From contig NZ_SNWR01000001.1 of assembly GCF_004362215.1 (NCBI RefSeq), forward strand, positions 3,888,001-3,952,000: a DNA stretch of 64,000 nucleotides, written 5' to 3'. The position numbers and the translations under genes are program-made. The DNA is from Paractinoplanes brasiliensis. Lineage in GTDB: Bacteria; Actinomycetota; Actinomycetes; Mycobacteriales; Micromonosporaceae. The notes under the pieces were generated by a model. It did no database searches, was not told where the DNA came from, and saw only the letters and a program-made list of their open reading frames with translations. This document shows positions 52,378-62,800 of this stretch, in pieces. Position 1 is the first letter of the stretch. Each line of letters starts with the position of its first letter.

Positions 52378-54998
52378 GACTCATCACCCCAGTCGTCACC
52401 CACGCCGGGGTCGAGGAACGGCACCAGCGTGACCGAGCGGCCGGACTGGCGATCGTGCAGCAACGCGCGGTTCGGCCGGGGCTGCCACTCCACCGGCTCG
52501 CCGATCGTCGCGCCGATCTCGGCCGGCGGCACGTTGAGGAACATCAGCCCGGCCACGTGATCACCATGGGTGAATTCGCGCGGATCCGGCCACCACGACA
52601 ACAGGTGGGCGCCACGGGCCGGCCCTTCCCGCAAAAAGGCCGACAAGCTCTCGGGCGCCATGGCGTCCATGCCGAACACCACGCGATAACCCGGGCGCGC
52701 GGCGTCGAGCTCGGCGGCCAGCCCAGCCCGGTCGACGCGTACCACCTCCTGGCGATGCCCGATCTCAGTGGCCAGGGCCTCGGCGAGACGGTCACCCTCG
52801 GCGACCAGAGAGGCGATCACAAAGCGTGCCGTACGCGGTTGGTGGAACGCGGCCACACTGCGAGCGGCCGCGTCGAGCACCTCGGACGCCGACGCCTGCG
52901 ACCCGAAAATGGCCAGGTGCCGCCCGGGTGAGGCGTCGAGCGGGAACGCCACAGTGGACAGGCCCACGTCGAGCATGCGACCGACCAGGGCGGCCGGACC
53001 GCCACCCCGACCGGCGAGCGCGGCGCGATACGTCGGGTCGTCGGCCAGATGCTGATGGGCATAACCGGCGAAGACGCGCGGCGGCTGCGACTCAGGGTCG
53101 CGGGCGCCCCACAACCTGTGCCGCAGGTCGCTCAGCTGCTCCTCGTCGGCGTGCGGGTCGGGGAAACGGATGATGCGCTCGTGGCCCCGGGTGGCGCCGC
53201 GCGGCCCGCCCAGACCGCCCGCCGTGTTGACCACCGCGGTGCCCAGGGGCAGACCCGCCGCCGAGTCGTTGGCCGGCTCCAGCACGTCGCCGCCGCCGGG
53301 CAGGGCGATGCGTACGGGGAACTGGCCGAAGACCGAGTCGCGCTTGGCGTACAGCGCCGACACGCCCGTCGTGCCCTGGCTCGCCAGCACCACGTGAATG
53401 CCGCACGAACGACCCGTACGGGCCAGCGACTCGAGCAGGGACGTCGCCTCGACCGCCACCGGGTCACCCCCGGCCAGCAGCACCGGGAACTCGTCGATCA
53501 CACACAGGATGCGAGGCAACGGACGTTTCAGACCGTCCTCGGCCGCGGCGGCGCGCAGCTCCTTGAGCGTCGAGACCCCAGCCCTCTCGTACGCGGTGGA
53601 ACGGCGCGACATCTCCGCATTGAGCGCGCGGAGCACAGCCAGACCGTACTCCCGATCGGCCTCGACACCCACGGCGCGCGCGTGCGGCAGCCAGGTGCGG
53701 TCGTGGCGGGTCGGCACGAACTCGGCGAAGGTCACGCCCTCCTTGAAATCGAGCAGATAGAGCGCCAGCTCGGACGGGTTGTACCGGGCGCCCAACCCGT
53801 ACAGGACGTTGACCAGGAACGCCGTCTTGCCCGCGCCGGACCGGCCACCCACCATCCAATGCGGGGTCAGGTCGTTGAAACGCAGCACCAGCGGGGTGTC
53901 CCCGTCGTGGCCCACCACCGTGCTCAAACCCTCGGCGGCGTCGCCCGGCCAAAGCGGCTCACCCGGCTCGGGCAGCAGATCGGCCAGCGTGACCTGGGAC
54001 GCCGCGGCGGAATGGGCGGCCAGCTCACGGCAGACCGAGTCGACCAGGTGGGGCGGCGGGTCCTCGTCGAGGAAGACCGGCGCGTTCAGCCACGACACGT
54101 CCGGCGTCGACCCGTACGTGGCCCCGGGCGGATCGCCGATCACCGCGTACGGATTGCGGACCGACACCATCGTCGTACGCGGCAGCGGCGCCTGGGTCGT
54201 CTCGGCCGTCAACGGGGGCGGCGGCCAGCCCGCCACGACCAGGTGCAGCCCCGACTCGGGACCCTGCTGGGCCAGCGCGGCAATGCGCCGCAACTCCTCG
54301 CCCTCGGTCAGCTCGGGCAGGCTCGCGATGACCACCAGCATCATCCGGTCACGCCGGGTGCGGCGCGGGGCCACCCCACGACCCGGGCGCAACCACTTCT
54401 CGGCCTCTGCCAGCACATCGCGCAGGCCCTGACGATCGGTGGCCGGCGGCGACAACAGGCCCGCGTCGCAGAGATCGGCGAACGGGGCGAACACCTCGCC
54501 GCCGCCGATGCCGTCGACCGCGCGGACCAGCAGCGAACCGGCTGGGGCGGCGGCCAGCAGGCGCAACAGGATCGCCCGCAGCAACCCGAAGACGCGCGCG
54601 TCGGTGGCGGTGGCGTCGATCGTCAGATGGCCCGTGCCGAGCAGCGGGATGATCGCCGGGAAACGGGCGTCGTCGAGCAGCTGAGCGGCCCCGAGCCGCA
54701 CGAACTGCGGCGGATAGACGCCGCCCAGCGGAGTGTTCACCGACTGCGCCTCCAGGGGCGCGCCGAGCCAGCCCGGGGCCAGCGCGCCGGCCGCCGCCCG
54801 CAGATCCTCGGCCAGGCGGTGCTGCTCGCGCGGGTCGGGCGAGGAGCCGTCGGCGTCGAGCGCTGTCGAGGCGGCCTGCGCGAGGGCGGCCGCCTGCCGG
54901 TGCAGAGCGGCAGCCTGCTGGACCCGCAAAGCCGAATCCACCACCGCCCCCACCTCCCTTGTGCGCGGATAAAACTTATCCCAGACCGGCCGGGGCAT
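52374..54998 (-). CDS. FtsK/SpoIIIE (EccC-like) ATPase with one intact P-loop
   Basis: An 874-residue ATPase of the FtsK/HerA class. The clear Walker A is MVGGRSGAGKTAFLVNVL near residue 383, followed by LALYLLDFKEGVTF and the Walker B-like ILCVIDEFPVLLAG; HVVLASQGTTG matches the FtsK/EccC sensor region. A second module at the C-terminus reads LAIFGSQASASEVLD, where GxxxxGK(S/T) is lost, so it is degenerate. The N-terminal region is helical with no obvious transmembrane segment. This resembles EccC but is not a full ESX ATPase. ATG 54998 is used; the gene is co-transcribed with the coiled-coil membrane protein. Confidence 0.88.
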   Translation of the reverse strand: MPRPVWDKFYPRTREVGAVVDSALRVQQAAALHRQAAALAQAASTALDADGSSPDPREQHRLAEDLRAAAGALAPGWLGAPLEAQSVNTPLGGVYPPQFVRLGAAQLLDDARFPAIIPLLGTGHLTIDATATDARVFGLLRAILLRLLAAAPAGSLLVRAVDGIGGGEVFAPFADLCDAGLLSPPATDRQGLRDVLAEAEKWLRPGRGVAPRRTRRDRMMLVVIASLPELTEGEELRRIAALAQQGPESGLHLVVAGWPPPPLTAETTQAPLPRTTMVSVRNPYAVIGDPPGATYGSTPDVSWLNAPVFLDEDPPPHLVDSVCRELAAHSAAASQVTLADLLPEPGEPLWPGDAAEGLSTVVGHDGDTPLVLRFNDLTPHWMVGGRSGAGKTAFLVNVLYGLGARYNPSELALYLLDFKEGVTFAEFVPTRHDRTWLPHARAVGVEADREYGLAVLRALNAEMSRRSTAYERAGVSTLKELRAAAAEDGLKRPLPRILCVIDEFPVLLAGGDPVAVEATSLLESLARTGRSCGIHVVLASQGTTGVSALYAKRDSVFGQFPVRIALPGGGDVLEPANDSAAGLPLGTAVVNTAGGLGGPRGATRGHERIIRFPDPHADEEQLSDLRHRLWGARDPESQPPRVFAGYAHQHLADDPTYRAALAGRGGGPAALVGRMLDVGLSTVAFPLDASPGRHLAIFGSQASASEVLDAAARSVAAFHQPRTARFVIASLVAEGDRLAEALATEIGHRQEVVRVDRAGLAAELDAARPGYRVVFGMDAMAPESLSAFLREGPARGAHLLSWWPDPREFTHGDHVAGLMFLNVPPAEIGATIGEPVEWQPRPNRALLHDRQSGRSVTLVPFLDPGVGDDWGDES

Positions 54999-55097
54999 CG
55001 CGTTCCCGGTGGCCGGATCGATGTCCGCGTCGTCCGGGGTTGTGCCGCTCGTGGCCCGTCCGGGGGATAGGTGTGCGGAGGCACTACTGTCGTATGT

Positions 55098-55634
55098 GTG
55101 CAGCCGCAGGAGCCAGTGACCGGACCCACTACGCCGCCGCCGGGCGTGCCGGAGGTCGAGGCTGCCCCGGTCAAGAAGCCGCGGAATCGGCGGTTGCGGT
55201 TGTGGATCGCGTTGGGGGCGGGGGTTGTCGCGCTGCTCTGCCTGGGTGGGGTGGGGGTGGCGGTGCTGCTCTACGACGAGGAAACAAAGATCGAACGCGC
55301 CGAACCCGACGCGGTAGCCGACAGTTTCCTCCGGGCTTATCTGGTCAACCGCGACGATCAACGGACGACGCTGTACCAGTGCAAATCGGGCGGCAACTTC
55401 CAAGAAATCGCCGAGTATCGCTCCGATGTCGTGAGCCGAGAGAAGCAGTTCTCGGTCGGCATCGCCGTCACGTGGACGACCTTCACCGTCCAGACGAACG
55501 GCACACGGTCCGAGGTCGAGACCGACTTGATCAAGACGGCGTCGAATCAGTCCGGTCGGGTGACCGATACTTGGCGTCTCAGTTTGGTCGACGAGGACGG
55601 CTGGCGAGTCTGCGGAGCGACCCAGATCTCGTAG
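55098..55634 (+). CDS. Single-pass membrane protein with Cys-containing extracytoplasmic domain
   Basis: Function unknown. From GTG 55098 the protein has 178 residues: a short Pro-rich cytoplasmic segment with a basic patch (KKPRNRRLRLW), one transmembrane helix (about 36-58) and a domain with two Cys (LYQCKSG and GWRVCGA). The layout and the final GW-x-VC resemble the C-terminal domain of the product of 19500-20384. TACTGT about eight bases upstream may be a -10. It is divergent from the FtsK-like gene and convergent, one base apart, with the 3' end of the secretion operon. Confidence 0.75.
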   Translation: MQPQEPVTGPTTPPPGVPEVEAAPVKKPRNRRLRLWIALGAGVVALLCLGGVGVAVLLYDEETKIERAEPDAVADSFLRAYLVNRDDQRTTLYQCKSGGNFQEIAEYRSDVVSREKQFSVGIAVTWTTFTVQTNGTRSEVETDLIKTASNQSGRVTDTWRLSLVDEDGWRVCGATQIS

Positions 55635-55635
55635 G

Positions 55636-56241
55636 TCACTCAGCCCAGAGCAGGTGCGCTGGGACTTCGAGCGTACGGGGGGTGTGGCCGCTCCACCCCC
55701 AGCGATACCAGTCGAGCTCGGCCGTGACGCGGGCGCAGACCTCGCCCTCGTGGTTGGTGTGCAGCTCGGTCACGGCGCGCAGATCCCGCTCCTCGCCGCC
55801 GTCGTCGAGCAGCCGGACGACCCGCCGCCCGGACAACGACGTGGCGTCGAGAGCCGCCACCGGGGTGCGGCGGGAGGGCTCGTCCAGCGACACCAGACGT
55901 GCATTGAGATCGTCGGCCGGCAGGGCGATGCCGGCAACGCCGAGTTCTTCGACCCAGACCCGCTCCACCGGCACGAGCGGCGCGAAGATCTCGGTCTGTT
56001 CCGCCTCGGCGCGGTACCACTCACCCTCGGACATCACCGGCACGTAGGTGCGGCTGCCCTGGACGACCTTCTCGTCGGCGCGCAGATCGGAACGCCACCC
56101 GTGGCCCGGCAACCCGATCAGGACCCGGCGCCCGCGTAGCTGACCGCTCATCGTGGCGGGCGTCGGCACGATCGGGCGCGGCGGGTCGAGCTGCCATTCG
56201 GGGTGCCCGGCGAACGGGTCGGGGAACGGTTCCCGGCTCAT
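55636..56241 (-). CDS. Hypothetical protein at the end of the type IV secretion-like operon
   Basis: Not recognised. 201 residues, soluble, rich in Trp/Arg/Glu/Pro with no membrane segment: SGQLRGRRVLIGLPGHGWRSDLRADEKV and VPVERVWVEELGVAGIALPADDLNARLV suggest a mixed alpha/beta fold. Its ATG overlaps the stop of the M23 gene (ATGA), so it is coupled to the operon. Whether it is a substrate, adaptor or passenger is unclear. Confidence 0.75.
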   Translation of the reverse strand: MSREPFPDPFAGHPEWQLDPPRPIVPTPATMSGQLRGRRVLIGLPGHGWRSDLRADEKVVQGSRTYVPVMSEGEWYRAEAEQTEIFAPLVPVERVWVEELGVAGIALPADDLNARLVSLDEPSRRTPVAALDATSLSGRRVVRLLDDGGEERDLRAVTELHTNHEGEVCARVTAELDWYRWGWSGHTPRTLEVPAHLLWAE

Positions 56242-57353
56242 CCCGGGCCGCCCAGCGGCGAGCCCTGCTCGCGCATGAACTGCACCGGGTCGATCGCTCC
56301 GGCGCTGGAGCGATCGTTGTTGAGGTGAACCTCGAAGTGCAGGTGGGGTCCGGACGAGTTGCCGCTGCTGCCGACCCGGCCGATCAGCTCACCGGCGGCG
56401 ACCTCCTGCCCCTCCCGCACGAACGGCCTCGTGACCATGTGGCAGTACCTCGTCATGACGTTGCCGGCGTGCTGGATCTCCACCATCCAACCGCATCCGC
56501 CCTTGCCCGGGTAGCCGTCGACGTTGCAGGTACGCCGTCCGCGGCGGTCCTCGTCGCACTTGACCATCGAGACGATGCCGCTCGCCGCGGCCATGATGGG
56601 GGTCTGCTTGCCGGCGATCAGGTCGACACCCTGATGGTTCGGACGGGAGGCGGTGCGGAACCCGGAGCCGACCACCGCGCCGGTCGGGAGGGTCCAGCCG
56701 GACGCCGCGATCTGACCGGCTGAGGCACACACCATCGCCACCGAGCTGCCGACCGCGTTGGCGGCGCCGTCGGCGAGCGTGTTCACGATCTGGGTGGCGA
56801 TCGGCTCGTGCTTCGCGTACGCGTCCGGGTAGGCGCTGATCTGCACCCGCTGCGCCGCCCGGGTCAGCGGCATCTTCTCCCAGCCGGGAATGGTCTTGAG
56901 CTTCTTGTAGAACTTCGTGCTCGAGTAGACCGGGTCCTGCACCTGCTGGGGTGTGCCCCAGCCGCTGCTCGGCCGCTGCTGGAACAGCCCCAGCGAGTCG
57001 TGGTCGTTGCGCGCGCCGAGGTTGCCCAGGTTGTTGAGCCGCGACTCCTGCATGGCCGTGGCGACCGCGATGACCCAGGCCCGGGGTGGCATCTTCAGGT
57101 CGGCGCCGACATTGATGATCACGGCAGCGTTGCGGATCTGCTCGGCGCCGTAGGGCCGGATCCGTGGCAGCTTGGTGTCCGGGTCGATCGGCCCGGCCTT
57201 GCCGCAGCCACCCGAGGCGGTCAGCTTGTCGCTGCCCTCGTCGGTGAGACCGCCGACCAGCAGGGCCGTGACGCTTCCGCCGCAGCACAGCAGGACCAGC
57301 GTCGCGACCAGGGCGACAAGCAGAACGATTTTCCGCGGCCGAGGGATGCTCAC
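56238..57353 (-). CDS. Bifunctional cell-wall hydrolase: lysozyme-like plus M23 peptidase (VirB1/TcpG role)
   Basis: A 371-residue exported, membrane-anchored enzyme. N-terminal hydrophobic segment (about 8-35). A lysozyme/transglycosylase-like domain from about 55 to 190 includes VIAVATAMQESRLNNLGNLG and DSLGLFQQRPSSGWG. A C-terminal M23 zinc endopeptidase has GVDLIAGKQ (H in NHQGVD) and PHLHFEVH. Such enzymes open peptidoglycan for secretion machines. The GTG overlaps the upstream VirB8-like gene by 4 bases and its stop overlaps the next gene. Catalytic Glu is in the MQES segment. Confidence 0.93.
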   Translation of the reverse strand: MSIPRPRKIVLLVALVATLVLLCCGGSVTALLVGGLTDEGSDKLTASGGCGKAGPIDPDTKLPRIRPYGAEQIRNAAVIINVGADLKMPPRAWVIAVATAMQESRLNNLGNLGARNDHDSLGLFQQRPSSGWGTPQQVQDPVYSSTKFYKKLKTIPGWEKMPLTRAAQRVQISAYPDAYAKHEPIATQIVNTLADGAANAVGSSVAMVCASAGQIAASGWTLPTGAVVGSGFRTASRPNHQGVDLIAGKQTPIMAAASGIVSMVKCDEDRRGRRTCNVDGYPGKGGCGWMVEIQHAGNVMTRYCHMVTRPFVREGQEVAAGELIGRVGSSGNSSGPHLHFEVHLNNDRSSAGAIDPVQFMREQGSPLGGPG

Positions 57354-57895
57354 GCCGCTTCCCAGTCGATCCCGTCGACCCGCCAGTGCCCGTCCGGCGA
57401 GACCAGGCGCAGGCTGAGCTTCCCGGTGTCCATGGTGACGATCGCGTTGACCACGGTCGCGCTGACCGGCACGAGGCTGGGGCGGCCGGTCACCCGGTCG
57501 GCGGGCACCGAGACCGGGTCGACCCCTTCCAGCTCGTCGGAGAGCTTCGAGGTGGAGTTGGGCAGCAGCTGCGCGCGCCACGCCTTCGGGGTGACGTTCT
57601 GATGGTCGGCCCAGGCCGAGGCGAAGGCGTAGGCGACCGCCTCGGGCTGGGCGCGCCCCGGGGAGGTCGACGGGCTCGGCGGCGGGGCCGTGTCGATGAT
57701 GCTGTCGTCCTGCTTCGGGTCCGCGCTCACCGGCGGACCGGGCGACGCGACGCCCAGCGGCGGCGGCGAGTCGTCACCGTCCGTGAACAGCCGGCCGACG
57801 CCGATGATCGCCAGGACGATGACGGCCAGGACGACCGCTACGCCCCAGCGCGACCGGAAGATGCGGTTGAGGCCGAGCTCGAGAGTGCGGGGCAT
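57350..57895 (-). CDS. VirB8/TcpC-like single-pass protein with NTF2-like domain
   Basis: A 181-residue protein: basic N-terminus, one transmembrane helix (about 17-37, WGVAVVLAVIVLAIIGVGRLF), a Pro/Ser linker and a C-terminal domain of about 100 residues (EAVAYAFASAWADHQNVT, later TMDTGKLSLRLVSPDGHWRVDGIDW). That topology matches VirB8/TraM/TcpC-type components of Gram-positive type IV systems; fold assignment is inferred. It starts 4 bases after the VirB6-like gene and overlaps the M23 gene by 4 bases. Confidence 0.72.
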   Translation of the reverse strand: MPRTLELGLNRIFRSRWGVAVVLAVIVLAIIGVGRLFTDGDDSPPPLGVASPGPPVSADPKQDDSIIDTAPPPSPSTSPGRAQPEAVAYAFASAWADHQNVTPKAWRAQLLPNSTSKLSDELEGVDPVSVPADRVTGRPSLVPVSATVVNAIVTMDTGKLSLRLVSPDGHWRVDGIDWEAA

Positions 57896-57899
57896 GCGA

Positions 57900-59828
57900 T
57901 CACTTGGCCTCGGAACGGATACGCGGTGTGGACGGCTCGGCGGTGGTGCTGCCGGTCTCCGGCCGATAAATGGCGTAGGAGGACGGCTGCTCGGAGACGT
58001 CGGGCTCGGTCCAGCCGGGCGAGCGCCGCTGGCGGCTCGGTGGCGCCTTGCCCGCCGAGGTGCCGGTCCCCGGGACGTCGTCGCGAACGGACTCGTTGCC
58101 GTCCGGCCTGGTCGGGGCGCCGGCGGTCGCGGGCGCCGGCTCGGCCCGCCGCGCGGCGTGGGACGGATCCTCCAGCCGGGCCTCGGGCCGCAGGTTGCCC
58201 TGATCGATGTAGACCGTGCGTCCACCGCCCTTGCCGACCACCTGACCGTCACCGGCATCGACCGGATCGACCTTGGACGCCTCCCGCATGTCCTGGAAGA
58301 ACTTACGGGTCCACGAACCGGTGGTGATCGTGCGTGCGTTGTCCTTGCCACCGAGTTGGGCCACCCGCCGGTAAGGCCGCAGCAGCAGCCAGCCCACCAG
58401 ACCGCAGAGGAAGACGAGCACAACCTGGAGCCAGCCGGGCAGGGTCGCGGTGTTCATGATCAAATCGACGGCGAACAGGTAGATCGCTGCGCCTGTTCCG
58501 AATACCGCGATGTTGAAGATCGCAGCCACGACGGCGTTGCCGAGCCGCTTGATGCCTGCGTTTGCCGGGCGCAGCAGCCCCACGGTGCCTAGGATCGGCG
58601 CCGCGATGACGGCCCACCGGAACACCAGGAAGCCAAGCAAGACGAGGACTGACGCAGTGAGGTCAAACATCGCGAACATGACGGCCGCGAGCACAGCGAT
58701 GAAACCGGCACCGATGCGATCCATACCGTTGACGCCCTGGAGGTACTGGTAGGCCTCGGGGTCTTCTTGCTTGATTTGCTCTGCGACCCTTTCCCACTGC
58801 TCCTTCTTGCCGTCGAGCACGCCGTCACGAGTCGCGGAGTTCGCGCGAATCCGCTGAGCCTCGTCCCAAGTGAGAGAACGGGCGTCGTAGAGCGCTTGCC
58901 CGTACTTCTTGGCTGTCTCGCTGTCAGCCGAGCCGAGGAGGCCACGAAGCCAGTTGCGGTAGAGCATTGTCTCAGTCGCGGTATCGCTCGCACGGACCGC
59001 CGGCGGCCGATTGTCCTCACATGAGTTGCCACCGAGCACACATTCGGTCGGTTTCTCGGGACGAGGGCCAACAGCGTCATGTACCACGCTGAGGGTAGTT
59101 ATTAGGGTTCCGTCTGCGATGTTGGCGGACTTGACCGGCCATGCGGCAATCGCGGTAACCGCGACCATGACTAGAAGTGCCCACCCCGCTGTCGTGGTCG
59201 CTGCCCCCATATCGGCTTGCTTGGACCGCCAAAGGAGGTACATGCCGACGATGGCAAGCGTGATCACGCCGAATACGCTGAAGACCTTTTCGTAAACTGC
59301 CTTGGTCGCCTGGTCGACCAGCGGATCGGCCCAGCCCCACAGCGTTTGGGGGTTCCACGCGCGTTCGCGCAAGGCGTTGGAAGCGCCGATAATGGCAGTG
59401 GCGACCATAAATTCGCCATTGGCGATCGTGGTTTCAAATTTGTAATCTGGGTCGACAAGCGTTGACGCGCAGCCGCTGTCGAGGTCATAAGTGGTGTAGC
59501 TGTAACCGGCATAGCCGTAATCGCTGTAGAGGCCGGGGAAGCTGTTCTTGGCGCTGGCCGACGCGGGGCGCTCTGCGAACCATCCGGCGAGGCCCGAGTC
59601 CGGTGTGCTCGGCGTAGGCGGAGTCAAACAGGACGCCCGGCTCGCACCCACCTCCTTCAAGCGGCTCACGCACCCCTTGAAGTCCTGCTGCCACTCCTCG
59701 ACGCTGCAAGCCCCGCCCGGAGCCCGTACAGGCGCAGCCGAAGCAGGCGGAGCCGCCACCGCCCACACGATCGACGCCACCACCATGACGAACATCGTCA
59801 CCAGCAGCGCCAACCCCCGCCGCACCAT
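57900..59828 (-). CDS. VirB6/TrbL-like polytopic membrane protein
   Basis: A 642-residue protein with a signal-like N-terminus (MVRRGLALLVTMFVMVVAS), an extracytoplasmic Cys/Tyr-rich domain (to about 150), several transmembrane segments (about 170-260 and 385-500: e.g. VFSVFGVITLAIVGMYLLWR and VLLGFLVFRWAVIAAPILG) and a long Pro/Ser/Arg-rich cytoplasmic tail. This fits the VirB6/TrbL topology; sequence identity cannot be judged. GGAGG sits 6 bases before the ATG, and the gene follows the VirB4-like stop with one base between. The middle of the gene is less G+C-rich than its surroundings. Confidence 0.78.
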   Translation of the reverse strand: MVRRGLALLVTMFVMVVASIVWAVAAPPASAAPVRAPGGACSVEEWQQDFKGCVSRLKEVGASRASCLTPPTPSTPDSGLAGWFAERPASASAKNSFPGLYSDYGYAGYSYTTYDLDSGCASTLVDPDYKFETTIANGEFMVATAIIGASNALRERAWNPQTLWGWADPLVDQATKAVYEKVFSVFGVITLAIVGMYLLWRSKQADMGAATTTAGWALLVMVAVTAIAAWPVKSANIADGTLITTLSVVHDAVGPRPEKPTECVLGGNSCEDNRPPAVRASDTATETMLYRNWLRGLLGSADSETAKKYGQALYDARSLTWDEAQRIRANSATRDGVLDGKKEQWERVAEQIKQEDPEAYQYLQGVNGMDRIGAGFIAVLAAVMFAMFDLTASVLVLLGFLVFRWAVIAAPILGTVGLLRPANAGIKRLGNAVVAAIFNIAVFGTGAAIYLFAVDLIMNTATLPGWLQVVLVFLCGLVGWLLLRPYRRVAQLGGKDNARTITTGSWTRKFFQDMREASKVDPVDAGDGQVVGKGGGRTVYIDQGNLRPEARLEDPSHAARRAEPAPATAGAPTRPDGNESVRDDVPGTGTSAGKAPPSRQRRSPGWTEPDVSEQPSSYAIYRPETGSTTAEPSTPRIRSEAK

Positions 59829-59829
59829 C

Positions 59830-62800
59830 TCAAACCTCCAGGTCGGACGGCGACATCGGAATCGCCGGAGCCGCCTTGGCGCCCGTCGGCGTCGTGTCGA
59901 GGTGCTCCAGCAGACCTTCAACGTACGACACGTCGACACGTACCTTCTGCACGCGACCGTCGACGTCTCGCATCACGAACTCACGGAATCCGAGCCGCGA
60001 CGACGACGACGTGTCGACCTGCGACAACGACGCCAGCGTCGCCTCGTAACCGTCGTGCACCGGCACCCGCAGGAGCCGTAGCGCCTCGGACGCGATCTCC
60101 TGGTCCTCCGCGATGCGTCCGACGAACACCGTCGACACCAGGTTCTGCACGTCGAGGCCGAGGATGTCGCGCGGGTTCTGCGAGGCCACCAGCGCGGCGA
60201 GGTTCCATTTCCGGGAGTCGCGGGCCAGGCGTACGAGGAAGGAACGCCCCGACCGCCAGCCCTCCATGAAGTGGGCCTCGTCGAGCCCGACCATCTTGCG
60301 CGAGGACATCGAGCCGCCGTAGCAGCGCCGCACCGCGAGCCGGTGGGCCGTGTGCAGCATCGGCAGGGCCAGCGATTCCTCGGCCGACCAGTACTCGCGC
60401 TCGATCTTGAGGTCGGGCAGGCGCAGACCGGCCATCGTGATCACCGTGAGGGCAGCGTCGGCGCCGAGCAGGTGTTGCGGCGGGGACCCGAAGAACAGCA
60501 GCGCCAGGGGCATCTCTGCCGTGTCGAGAAGCAGGTTTGCCAGTTCCCGGCCCTCGTCGTCGTCGAGGCCCTGCAGGGTACGGACGACGTCGTCGAGTGT
60601 GGACGACTCCTCGGCGGGCACCTGGCGTACGGCGTGGCGCAGCAGCGTCGCCGTGGACGCCTCCTTGGCCACCTGGGGCGGCACCAGCATCGAGCAGATG
60701 TCCTGCACCAGCATGCGGCGCTCGGCGCGGGCGTTGGAGACCGCGATCTCGTACTCGCGATCGCCGCCCGGACCGGTCGCGAACTCGGAGCGTACGGGGG
60801 TGGGAATGAGCGCGTACGGCGCGAGCGTGCCCTGTTCGGAACCGGTCAGGTTGAGCACCCGCGAGTACGGCCGCAGTTCCGGCATCTGGCACAGGCGGGC
60901 CAGCGGGCCGGACGGGTCGAGCAGGGTCACCTGGACACCGCGGCGGGCGTTCAGGTAGCCCAGCGCGCCCATCAGGGTCGACTTGCCACCGCCGGGCTCG
61001 GCCACGAACACGCCCAGTCCGGAGCGTTCGCGCACCTCCATCGGGAAGTGCAGGTCGAGGAAGACCGGGCGGCGGCACGTGCCCGCGGTACGCCCGATCA
61101 GGTCGCCCCGCCGGTCGCCGACCGTGGACGCCGCCTGGGGCAGGGCCGCGGCCAGCAGTTTCACCGGCATGCGGCGCACGTAGCCGGTGTTCGCGATCGG
61201 CTCGCCCGGGATGAACTCGCGGGCCAGCTGGTCCTGGTTCTTCGGGTGCTGCAGCGAGATCCGCAGTTCGCGCGAGTAGAGCTGGATCAGTCGGCGGGCC
61301 CGTTCCAGGCATTCCTCGCGGGTGGCGCCGCCGACGGCGATCCGGTGCCAGCCGTGCGCGCGGGCCGACTCGACCGGCAGGCCGGTGGTCATCTCGTCGC
61401 CGATCACCAGCGCCCGCTTGGCCAGGCGTTCCAGCTCGGGCGGGGCGTCGATGCCGTGCTCGGCGTAGTCGAGCTGCTGCGACCGGATCATCCGGAGCCG
61501 GTGCTCGAGGTTCTTGAACGAGCTGTTGGAGCCGAGGATGTCGATCCGCGACGACAGCTCCATCGGCCACGGCAGACGCTCGTGGAAGTGCATCCACGGC
61601 TCGTGCTTCTCGGGGATCTCGAGCGGTTCCATCCGCCCGACCGACAGCACCGCGACGTGCCTTTCCTCGCCGGTCATCCGGTTGACCAGCTTCACCGTCG
61701 ACCCGTACGGGGTCCGGTAGCGCTCCACCTGCTCGGTCAGCGCGAGCAGGTCGCCGGTGTCCCACTGCCCGTTCGTCACCGGGCTGAGCGGGCCGGGCGG
61801 CGCCATGCAGAGCGCGACCGACCGGAACAGCAGCCACTCCAGCTCTTGCGGGGTGACCCGCCGGCCGCGCATGCCGAACGCGTTGAGCACCTCGTCGAAC
61901 TGCTCGACCGCGCGGTTGAGCTTGCGCCGCTCGCCGTCGGACGTGCCCCGGCCGAAGATCCGCAGGACGCGCTCCGAGAACGTGTCGCCCAGCGAGCGCC
62001 GCGCGAAGGTCACGCCCAGGTAGGTTTGGCCCTCCGCGTGGTTGACCGAGAGCAGGTGCCGCTGGGCCGCGACCAGGTGATCCGACCACGACGTGCCGCC
62101 GCGCACGTCGGGCAGCGGCTTCGCGGTGAACGAGTCGACCGTGCGCGCCCACTCGTCGGCCGGGAAGGGCCGGTTGGTGCGGCGCAGGTGCAGACGGAAC
62201 CCCGCCAAGCCCGCGTACTGCTCGGAGATCGCGCTGAGCAGGGCCTCGCGTTCCGCGTCGGGCCGGAACGCCCAGCGGACCTCGGGCAGGTAGTACCACG
62301 CCGTCACGGTGCTCTGGGTGAAGGTCAGGTGGCCGGCGATCTCGCTGATCTCCAGCTCCATGACCGGGTCGCGGTCGTTGAACTTGAGCTTGTGCGGCCG
62401 GAGCGCAACCGGCTTGGACTTGTCCTGCTTGACCGGCAGGTTCTTCGGCTCTTTACGGCGCCGGGCCGGGGCCTTCTCCTTGCGCTTGGCCGGCGCTTTT
62501 TCCGGTACGGGAATCGGCAGCGCACCCTCGGCCGGGGCGTCTTCGACCAGCGGCTGCGGCGCGTACGCCTCGATCGGGCCGGGCTGCGGCGCGCGGGCCT
62601 GGCTGCCACCCACGGTCTGCCAGAGCGGCGGCGTGGAAACCGGCCGGGCTGGGGGCGCGGAGCCGGCCCCCGCCTGCGGTGTGGTGGGCCAGTGGTCGAA
62701 GTCGGGCCACTCGTCGAGGCTGGGGTCGGCCGGGGCGCCGGATTCCTGGAAGAAGTCGGCCTTGGGCCCGATCGGCGCCCGGCTGAACGGCTCGATCGAC

